From: Vandiemenella viatica
Taxonomy: Eukaryota > Arthropoda > Insecta > Orthoptera > Morabidae
Assembly (NCBI GenBank): GCA_031002005.1
Contig: CM061921.1
Location: 129,316,036-129,380,035 of the forward strand
Direction of reading: 5' to 3'
DNA length: 64,000 nucleotides
This document shows positions 55,677 through 64,000 of the stretch, in pieces; within the stretch, counting starts at the first letter, position 1; every line of letters begins with the position of its first letter. The notes beneath the pieces were generated by a model, which saw nothing but the letters and a program-made list of their open reading frames with translations, had not been told where the DNA came from and ran no database searches. A program made the position numbers and the translations under genes.

Positions 55677-56725
55677 TCAAGGTGGTTGTCGGGTACCCAC
55701 TTGGTACTGATAAGCCATTTCACACCTTCCGAGTTCTGAGATGCTGCTTTTGTCCGAGAGGACTCTGATGGTGTGGACCACGAAGCATGTGTTGAAATGG
55801 TTGGTGCCATGATAAGATACAGGGTGGTCAGGGTTCTGCGTGAATACCGATTGTCTGTGTCCATTCATTCTGATGGCCAGTGGATTCGTTGCCAGACCAA
55901 TGTAGGAGGCTGGGCAATGGTTGCAGGTGAGAGGATACACAAGTGGCAAGTCCTGTGATGGGGAAGTTTTCCCCAGTTACGGGGCTGGTAAAGGTGATGG
56001 AAGGCGGGTGCATATTGCATAATTTGCAGCGGGATTTGTTGCAAGGAAACGAACCTTGGGGCTGTCTTGTAGGCTGGGGGGTCTCGTGTTTATGGACCAA
56101 GAGTTGGTTGAGATTTGGAGGTCTGCTGAAGCAGGTTCTGGGTGGGTGAGGGAGGATTTTTGGACGGAGGTTTCCCATCTCAGGGAATTCTCGAAGGAAG
56201 TCGTTACCTTGTCGCAGAAATATGTTGATGGATTCCAAATCTGGGAAGTATAGGGTGATTAAAATGGGGCTGTGGCTGGTTTTAGAGGGTTGTGGGCTGT
56301 TGACGGGTTGTAATGTGGTCCGTGAAACTTGTTTATGAATTAAATCTGGTGGGTAATTGTGGGATATCAGGGCTTCGGAGATGTTGCTAGAATACTGTCG
56401 GAGGGCCTGTTCATTGGAACATGTGTGTCTCCCCTGAATGCCAAGGCTATAGGGGAGGAAGCGTTTGACGTGACGAGGATGGAAGCTATCATAATGAAGG
56501 TACTTTTGTTGGTGGGTTTGATATGGACAGATGAGTATGTAGCCATTCGTGAGGGTTAGGTCAACATCCAGGAAAGTGGCATGTGGGTGGGAATAAGTCC
56601 ACGTGAACCTCAGAGTGCTGGGGGTGTGTGTGTATATATATATAAAATCGCCAACGTGCTGGGTCTTTTGAAAGAGTTAACTCAGAGGTTGAGTCCAAGG
56701 GGATGTCTGGACATTTAGTTAGTGA
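55677..56725 (-). pseudogene. PLE: RT end, linker and nearly complete GIY-YIG endonuclease
   Basis: The best-preserved nuclease of this PLE family lies here on the minus strand. The frame 55828-56238 holds the linker (FLRQGNDFLREFPE...) with the cysteine motif KSRCKLCNMHPPSITFTSP. A frameshift near 55930 leads into 55677-55949. There PLTCNHCPASYIGLATNPLA (the 'YIG' half with Arg-x-x-x nearby), IRMNGHRQSVFTQNPDHPV and ISELGRCEMAYQYQVGTRQP (the catalytic Glu as CEMAY) are all visible. Further 5', 56240-56725 is linker and RT-end sequence in broken frames. One frameshift separates the two main pieces. Confidence 0.88.
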
Positions 56726-56728
56726 TAA

Positions 56729-57595
56729 ATAGGGTTCGGATCTATATGACGAAAACAACAGAGAAATATGCATGCAAATACGACCTTAAAAATGGGTAAA
56801 TATGACCAAAAATGACAAAATATGACCAAACATTTAAATTTACTATACATCAAAACATTCTCACTTCTACATCATATATTTTATCCAGCAGTGTCGCTTC
56901 CATGTAGACAGCATAATTTGCTTCTGTGCACTCGCTGCACTAATGGGAAATTAAATTTTAAATAGCTTTGTTGCAGTCGCTTTAATTTCACACGATTTAC
57001 AGAAAAAAACTTTTGTGTATACTAAAATACTTCTTTCCAAATTTCTTTTCATAGCTCCGTAACTTTGCACTTTCAGAAAATTTTGTTTCCAGCATGGTGG
57101 TACTCACTGATCCACTGCAGATTTGACACAGACTCAAAAATATGAGACATTGATTGACGCAGCTCGATAGAGGCATGCTGCTGCTGCATTGTCAAGATTA
57201 AAAGGCAGGCGCAACATTAACATTTAGAGAGTGACAACGTATAACTTTAAATCTTGAATGTTGAATTCTTACCAATTCAGTCACAATTATTTTTGTTTTT
57301 TCTCCACTGTGGAATAGGAGTACATTTCTGTGAATAACTATCTTAATTCCTTCTGTTCTTTAACTTCTAGTGATTTCCCGGTACTATTAAAAAATTATGA
57401 GAATTTCCTCAAAATATTACCATAAATATTATCGTAATATGACCAAAATTAGGAAAATGGCCTGAATATGCATTTATATGCTATATAAAATACATTTCAA
57501 TACAATCAGGAACAGTCAATCGGTGTTTAATTCACCATTACAGCTCTAAAAGAAGGCAAGAAAAAAATATGACTTGTCCTAAAGATCCGAACCCT
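56729..57595. mobile_element. hAT-like MITE with 13-bp TIRs
   Basis: The left end (AT)AGGGTTCGGATCT at 56729-56743 and right end AGATCCGAACCCT at 57583-57595 are inverted. AGTGATAA (56721-56728) and GGTGATAA (57596-57603) flank it, matching at 7 of 8 positions. The word AAATATGACC repeats near both ends, like the TTAGGTC repeats of the hAT at 15.8 kb. No coding region is visible in 867 bp. Confidence 0.78.
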
Positions 57596-57603
57596 GGTGA
57601 TAA

Positions 57604-58030
57604 CGCCTACATTTGAACTAGTACAGTGGAGGCAGGTGAGTTGAAGTATGAGGTGTGTTTTGGTGCAAGTGGTATATACAGTGATGAGAAAAGTTTCCCC
57701 TTTGGTGAGATTTCAGTAGGTGGTGATGACTGGATGCATGCTGCTAGTGTTACAATGGACACAATTGGTCAGAAAGAATCAGTATGACAGTTTGGCCACA
57801 ACGAAGGATTAAGTTAATAAACTCAATAACAGAATAAAACTGGTTGATAAATATGGGGATTTAGTTAGTTTCAACATACATATTAAACATCTGAATAGGA
57901 AATAACTACCACTTGTTACAGTTAAAGGTAGGACAGCACCAAAACATCAACAGACATGTCCCTACATAAAGCAATAAAATTTTTGGGTCTAATGCCCTTC
58001 ATCAACATTACAATAAGGTTGCTGCATGGA
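57604..58030 (-). pseudogene. PLE linker/GIY-YIG fragment and 3' hairpin
   Basis: The complement of CAGTGGAGGCAGGTGAGTTG and GAAAAGTTTCCCC matches the same region of the 35.9 and 56.0-kb copies. The fragment ends with the hairpin at 57977-58006 (TTGATGAAGGGC ... ACCCAAAA in sense). The core nuclease is missing. Confidence 0.6.
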
Positions 58031-58081
58031 GGAGGCTGACAGCTACTTCAGTTAGCTGCCAAGTTGCACTTATTCTCCTCC

Positions 58082-58254
58082 CTAAATATTTAATTTGTAC
58101 CACTGGTAAGCACCGATTAGTTCCAACAATATACAAACTATCAGAAGACCTAAGATTGTGAAATAAATAACACTAGATGAAATGTTTTCTGTGACTGAAG
58201 AAGCATCTTGGTGCACAATGAAGGGACAACAGACAGATCCAAATGATGCAGTCA
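58082..58254 (-). CDS. Candidate terminal exon of an unknown membrane protein
   Basis: On the minus strand an acceptor (TTGTCTGCTTTAG before 58254) opens a frame of about 57 codons. It ends with a TAG at 58082. It encodes TASFGSVCCPFIVHQDASS, a hydrophilic hairpin, a clear transmembrane helix (VIYFTILGLLIVCILLELIG), and the short tail AYQWYKLNI. Codon use looks coding, with a charge pattern typical of the last helix of a tetraspan-type protein. I do not recognise the family. A chance frame cannot be excluded: the frame remains open upstream of the acceptor to 58360, and no partner exon was found in the window. Confidence 0.35.
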
Positions 58255-60120
58255 CTAAAGCAGACAACAAGGATGAACAAAAACAGTTATAGATTAAAAT
58301 TAAAAGTAATAGAAAAATAAACAATAGCAACTGCCCCCCCCCCCAAAAAAGCATCTCCAATGGTCAAATTTATCATACATGTCACTGTGTCATCTGTAGG
58401 TGAATGCACGAGCTCAGTCACCTTTCTATTTTCTAGAAGAGGCATGGTCCGAAATATTGTGTATTTATTTTTGTGGATTATATTTTTTGTTGCTGCTGCC
58501 GTCCATCCTACAACTTTGGTTCATCTTTATTTTCAATATAAATAAGTGTAAGTAATATTTAAATAACAAACATCTTTTTACTTTAAGAACCACCAAGGAT
58601 CACACCATTACATTACTCTTTGGATTCTGTTAACATAGATTCTTTTTAAACAATTATTTCCATCTCCAATTTTCTGAAATACAGCAAGTTAAAATAAATG
58701 GATTATGTAATCCAAGCTACTCCTTCATAGATGCACTTCAGAAAATTTAACTAAATTGTGAATCTTTCTGCATAATGTTGGTATGTGTAGACAACAACTT
58801 TATTTTGGAAGAAATGGAAAGCAGCCATTATGCTGAGAAATATATTTTTGTGTTTTATTTTGTACAAACCATCTGTAAACTGGATTAAAAGTTGTAATTT
58901 TTATTGACACTATTTGGCGGGACACAGTGCTCTTCGTAGTTGTCAGCCACTTGTTATTGGTACAAATAAGAGTCAAATTTGTTTGCGTCTAAGTCGAAAT
59001 GCAGCTTGGCTACAGTAAAACTTAAGCAGGTGCCATAATAATTTGAATGCCCTACATTCATGCCCTATGTGTTACTGAGGTGCAGGCTGCATTACAATAT
59101 AAAATTAAACAGATTATGTTTAGGTTACCGTCTTGTGAGAAGTGGTATCAGTGTGAGAAGTGGTTTCATCCCTCGACCAACTGCACAAAAAATAACTACA
59201 ATGTCCACATTAAAACCTAGCCTGGTTGTTGTTGTTGTTGTTGTTGTTGTAGCTTTAGGGCATGTCAACAGCGAGGTCATTAGTGCCCTAACGATAACCA
59301 GTTATAACTGTCTAGCCACAGAGACCTTTTATGAAATTATATTTTATATGTAATGGTCCAGGATGCATTATAACCTAAGCACAAACTCCTTTAAGAAGAA
59401 ATTATGTTTTATTTTATATGTAATTCCTGCAACCGGGAAACACAGGAAAGCTGCATCAATTACGGGGGACTAAAAACCTATTAGGAGAATGATTTCTGTG
59501 ACTTTTCTCATTAAATCATCTGCCTTTTCTAGCCAATTTTATTAATGATTGAATAATTAATAATAAAAAACACAGATCAGAAAAAAAAGCCAAAAGTGAC
59601 AGGCACACATGATAAGTAACCAATTGCAAGCAACCATTAACAATGAATAGGATACACCCAGCTAAATAACATCAACAAAAATGACTACAGCTAATTCAGT
59701 TTATGTATGGTTCATACAAAAAGTGTTTTTTGGCGCAAGTCTTCTTTCCATTCCTATCAAAATAATAGCCTTTATTCGTGGGTGTTTATTGCTGCGTCTA
59801 CCCATACTCGCTATGGAATTTATGGAAACTGAATGGATCAGCGTTATTGATCGTGTTGTTTTTTTCTCTCTTCCTTTTTGTGTGTGTTATAACAAGAAAA
59901 TGTTTCTATTTACCATTAAATAGGTCTGATCTGCAACCTTCAATCAGATGGAATTAAGATTTTTTTTTTCCTTTCGATGGTAATATTTGGTACTAGAAAA
60001 AAAAGTGGTGAAGCATTTCTACACACACCAAAGGCCACGTGTGTGACAGCAGGTAATTTATAACTCATTATATTTCCATTTCAGATTTATATTATCTTAT
60101 GTTCTTACTTCTGTGATGTT
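58255..60120. other. No gene seen; one SINE family C tail
   Basis: A+T-rich sequence. An (GTT)8 run followed by AGCTTTAGGGCATGTCAAC and GGTCATTAGTGCCC lies at 59224-59295 (SINE family C, minus sense). A C-run is at 58335. No exon was supported. Confidence 0.5.
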
Positions 60121-60129
60121 CCTTCATTT

Positions 60130-60345
60130 CAAACCATAGTGTTTCCCCATAAATATCTATTCAGTATTTGCTCCCCCCCCTTTTTTCCTTGTTTAGTTAC
60201 TTTGGGTCCCTATTCACTTGGTCTCCTCACCATATCTCACATCTTCTTGCAAGACTAAGATGAGACACCAAAATATTGTATGTTTTTTTCAATGGCTGGC
60301 CACTTTAATCTGTAGTGAATGTTGGGTTTCATTTTCCTTTCATTA
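60130..60345 (+). mobile_element. PLE terminal module
   Basis: The words CTTGCAAGACTAAGATGAGACACC and AAAATATTGTATG followed by CTGTAGTGAATGTTGGG match the PLE ends at 37.95 kb (CTTGCAAGAACAAGG...ACACCAAAATATTG). No coding part. Confidence 0.5.
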
Positions 60346-61715
60346 CTTTTTCCTGTCCAGAACAACAAGTTTCTAAGCCCAATATTGAGCTATATCAAAT
60401 GTCTCTCCCTTTTGAGTCCATGGGTCGTTGGGTACTGATGGCAGCAGATGTCTCATAGTTAGTGAGATTCCGCAATTAGAGACTGTAATTCAGCAAAGCA
60501 GAATCCCATATTCCCTCATCATTTGACAGCCTGGTAGATTCTGCACAAATTTACACAGATCCACAATTCATAAAATGGTGTGTCATCGATTTCTGGCCAG
60601 AAAATGGCTATATATGTTGCATTGTCTTAAGTGGCTACACCCTTACATTTGACATTCGTCAACAAATTACTATTATTATTTGTCATCCATCATGACTTTT
60701 AAGCAAAGAGATTCACATTTACATATTTATAAGAACTGCTGTTTGTTTTTCTTGTATCCATTACTGTAATTTAAATTATACTGCCTATGTAATTTAACAA
60801 TTTTTTTAACAATTTACTAAAGTTATCATGGACCGAATAACAATACTTGTAAACTTCTAAACAATTTTGAAACAATTAATATGTCAATTTCTTAAAATTA
60901 TTCAATATTATAAAACAATGATATGAATGAAATGTTATATACATCAACACAATTTACATCGTTACTTGTATTAATATAACACAGTACCCACTTACATAGG
61001 AGTTCTACAACAATTGCATGCTCAATTACTTTTGTTATGTTGCAGACTGTGTGGAGCAGTAAGACCCTTCTAGGCAATTGGCTATATACACAATGCTTTA
61101 ACAAGTAAATTGGGAGACAAAACAGTCAATACTATTTGTTTCTTAAGATCTTCCAAAAGCAGAAGCGACTGATTGATTTGCAAAATGTTTCTTCTTTTTT
61201 AGACTTAGTAGGATTTACTATATTTATTTGGTTAGCTTACATTCAAATTCCAACTAAGTAAATAGATAATTTTGCTAATGAATATAATGTGAATAAAGAC
61301 TGAATGTTTGCCATATTTGATAATTTTGTTAAATACTAGAATTAGATTTGAAAAAAAAAAAAACAAGATGCAAGTTATTAATTTATAGTTATAGTCTTTA
61401 AGAGTATAGCTCAGAGCAGTTACACTTTTCCAATTAATATCATTTTGCTAGCTAAATAACTGTTAATTGTTGATTTTTATTGTTTAACATTAACTATGAT
61501 TTTGTTAATTCATTAAACAAATGTTTATTACTAAATTTGATAACACCTTAAAAACCTGTGCCTGACCCCACAGGTCCTCGTAGGTTTGAAGCCAATCCCA
61601 CAAATGTTAAACAAGGATTGAAAAAACTTTGGTTTTAAAAACACTTCAGAATTTCAATCTTTAGCAACTTCATTTATATGATCCCACAGTGGCACATTGG
61701 TTTTTACTGCGGCAA
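60346..61715. other. No gene seen
   Basis: Very A+T-rich sequence with no domain, repeat boundary or splice-bounded frame recognised. Confidence 0.5.
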
Positions 61716-61719
61716 CATC

Positions 61720-63060
61720 TGACCTATGTTGTAGCGGGATAAAGAATGAGTCAAAGGATAATTAGCACAGAAAGGTGGAAAGAGACTGAATATTAGAATG
61801 ATAGAGCAAAATAAGGCCTTTAGTAAATGGTTCAAGCAGAGGTCACTGGATACAAGAGATGAATAAATGAAGAAAAAGAATGAAGTGATGAATATATAAT
61901 GAAGGAGGAGGCCAAAAAAATAGTAGCCGAGGAAAGGAGTGGCAGGAGAAATGGACCGAAAAGATAACACGGGTAAAATGAAAGTACTATATGGAATAGT
62001 AAAAAGGAACAGTAAGGATCTGACTGAAAACACAAATAAGCTGGATGAGAATAGAAAGGAAATATACAGTACAGGAAAACTAATAAGGCTGTAAAGGAGT
62101 ATTATGAAGCTTTAACGATCCTAGATTTGAAACAGAAGGAGACAGAACTACAGCAGAAGCAGGAAAATAACCATAAAGGAGGGGTAAAAAAAGTTCTAAC
62201 TTGGGAAGAAATGGAAGCAGATATGGGTAAGATGAAGAGTGGAACAGCACCAAGCATTGATGAAGTGAGTGTGGAAATAATAACAGCAGCAGGAGTAGGA
62301 AAGCAGTGATTATATTATGCAATGACAAAGAGACAGAAGAAGACAGGAATAACGATACTTATCTATTTTTTAAAAAAATAAAAAAGGTAGCAGGAAGGAG
62401 TTTAAGAGCAATACAAGAATCACACTGATGTGCCACTGTGCCAAATTGTACGAGAAACGAGCTAAAGACAGCTGCAGGAAACACAACAAGTAAGGAAATG
62501 ACCTGCCGTTGGTATTCCTTGATACCGATTTATAATTATGTACACAGGAGTGAAGTAGGGAAGGCCATGGAGAACGGAGGAGTCCCAAAAGTAACTGTCA
62601 GAATTATGACAGAATTATAATAAGGAAATGTGAGTAATATAAAAATGGGGTGGGGGTGTGTGGGGGAAGAACAAATTGGACAGAAAAACACGAAAGTGGC
62701 TATGGCTTTTGCAGATGATCTAGGTAATTGGTGAAGAGGAAGTTCAGGTATGTATGGGTGAAAAAAATAATATGAAATTTAATATAAAGAAAAGTTAGTA
62801 TATGGTAACAACCAGAAAGAAGAACTGGATAACCAGAGGAACTGTGTTGGAAAAAGAATAGCTGCAGATGGTGAACAGTTTCAAATATCTGGGAACTGTT
62901 GGAGAAGAAAATGGAAGGAATGAAAATGGGAGGCAGACAGAGACACTACAAACAGTCATGTCCACACTGTCAGAAGCATACAGATTAAGTTTCAAGATAA
63001 TTTTTTCGGTGGTACGATGTTCGAGAATATTGCACTTGCTAGAGAATCAGTAGACCCATT
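61720..63060 (+). pseudogene. LINE relic, endonuclease-RT linker to C-terminus
   Basis: The plus strand contains KMKVLYGIVKRNSKDLTENT (linker), then the frame 62127-62309 with LTWEEMEADMGKMKSGTAPS followed by IDEVSVEIITAAGVGKQ, the RT entry block. MAFADDLGNW at about 62700-62725 has the catalytic ADD. MVNSFKYLGTVGEENGRNEN at 62868 is the post-RT block. There are many stops and large deletions between them. It is a different family from both the RTE-like and the CR1-like LINEs here. Confidence 0.75.
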
Positions 63061-64000
63061 CTGTTATAAATCAGACAACTTCTACCCAAATGTGTCAGTT
63101 AAACAACTGCGATTTTTTTAAAAAAAATTGCAGTAGATAATCATATTGGACTTATCAAATATCCTAAAAGGATTTTGCGGGTGGGGGGTGGGGGGGGGAT
63201 ATCGGTGTAGTTGTGGCCATCCAAAATTTGGCTAAAAATCCATACACTTTGAAAATCGTGCAATACTTAATGTGTTTAATTGCATGCAACTCAAAAACTA
63301 TAAATAATAGAGACTTGAAATTTCTTTTGTTCTGAAGCTATAGAAATTGTATTTAATGTAATATTCAAGAATCAAGTACAAATTAACTAAAAATAACCCA
63401 AAAATTTACATATTTAATGAAAAAATTGTGATTTTTTTTGTAATTTTAAGATTTTTTTTTCGCATACAAAAAGAAGTTGCATAATTTTGTTAACTATGGC
63501 AATTCATATTCCTCATAGGGTAGGAATACTTGTAAATTTATTTCTGGCCCGTGATGAATTTGGCTCATACAGCAGCTCGTTAAAATATTTACAAAAATGC
63601 CAAAATGTCATTTTTGAGGAGCCGTAACTAAAAAAAGCCATTTTTTTAATCTAAAATTCTGGCCCAATAATGTCCTAATAGCATGTAGTTGGTCATGGAG
63701 TCAGATTGGGAAATACTATGTACAATGATAATTTTGTTCAAAATGAAATGTTTGCTCACAAAGAAATGCGTGCAAGACTAGATTGGCTACAAGAAATAAT
63801 TTCACTGAATTAAATATGTTATGCTGCAGCAAGAAACAAAGGAAGAAGGAAAGAAACAAAAATGATAAATGACATACAAACAGAAAAATCAGTGTGTCAC
63901 AAATGGCAAATGTGTATAGTTAAAACATGGGCAATGAATGCGGAGATAAGGAAGCAATTTAAAAAACGTTTGAGAGGCAGTGAGAACGCAGAATCCGAGA
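63061..64000. other. No gene seen
   Basis: A+T-rich, with a G-run cluster at 63180-63198 and long T/A tracts. The final 280 bp is A/G-rich and may be the start of another LINE coding region on the plus strand, but no motif was found. Confidence 0.45.

Noticed and set aside
55339..55680. 113-codon Pro/Thr-rich minus frame
   Set aside because: It arises from a G/C homopolymer region and PLE 3' flank, and has no conserved motif.
1..64000. CRISPR arrays, operons or bacterial genes
   Set aside because: There are no regularly spaced repeats and no compact same-strand genes. The spliced exons and repeat content are eukaryotic.

Overview
The window looks like a piece of a large, A+T-rich insect genome, probably polyneopteran (an orthopteran or a relative). 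The evidence is split genes with canonical GT-AG introns, one intron of about 25 kb, and a very dense mixture of retroelements. These include tRNA-derived SINEs, Penelope-like elements with GIY-YIG endonucleases, RTE-like and CR1-like LINEs, and Tc1, mariner and hAT transposons. I have no species-level marker, so the host assignment is an inference from repeat style. No bacterial features (operons, Shine-Dalgarno sites, CRISPR) are present, and most long open frames are chance frames inside repeats.

The one host gene I can name is an SLC41-family (MgtE-like) magnesium transporter on the minus strand. Three internal exons are visible: 49337-49631, 24269-24448 and 21402-21546. They join in frame across introns of about 24.9 kb and 2.7 kb. 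The 5' and 3' ends of the gene were not found and probably lie outside the window or in exons too diverged to see. A second, anonymous candidate is a terminal exon of a membrane protein at 58082-58254 (minus).

Layout. 0-5.9 kb: SINEs and two LINE relics. 7-10.1 kb: Penelope-like (PLE) fragments. 10.2-13.7 kb: a Tc1 transposon split by a 2.28-kb element with a THAP domain and a second coding exon (ISL2EU-like), itself split by a SINE. 15-19.6 kb: a PLE interrupted by a complete hAT element with 8-bp target duplications. 20-21.2 kb: PLE and SINE. 21.4-24.4 kb: transporter exons. 24.7-25.1 kb: a MITE made of G/C-runs. 26.3-28.4 kb: a PLE and a hAT pseudogene. 28.5-30.4 kb: diverged repeats, a fold-back insertion and a cluster of CRE-like motifs. 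31.3-35.05 kb: an almost full-length but broken CR1-like LINE with an esterase-type ORF1. 35.2-42.1 kb: palindromes, a head-to-head PLE pair, a solo LTR with a 4-bp target duplication, and a virus-type SF3 helicase relic embedded in a PLE. 42.5-47 kb: a hAT MITE, an inverted PLE unit, a mariner transposase relic and a CR1 3' end. 49.3-49.6 kb: a transporter exon. 50.6-54.6 kb: an RTE-like LINE. 54.9-58 kb: PLE termini, a long PLE C-terminal region and a hAT-like MITE. 61.7-63.1 kb: another LINE.

Functionally the window is one transporter gene whose introns and flanks serve as a landing zone for mobile DNA. All recognisable transposon and virus-like genes are broken by stops or frameshifts. 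The most interesting points are the nested ISL2EU-like element, the SF3 helicase relic, and a hammerhead-like hairpin that recurs at PLE 3' ends.
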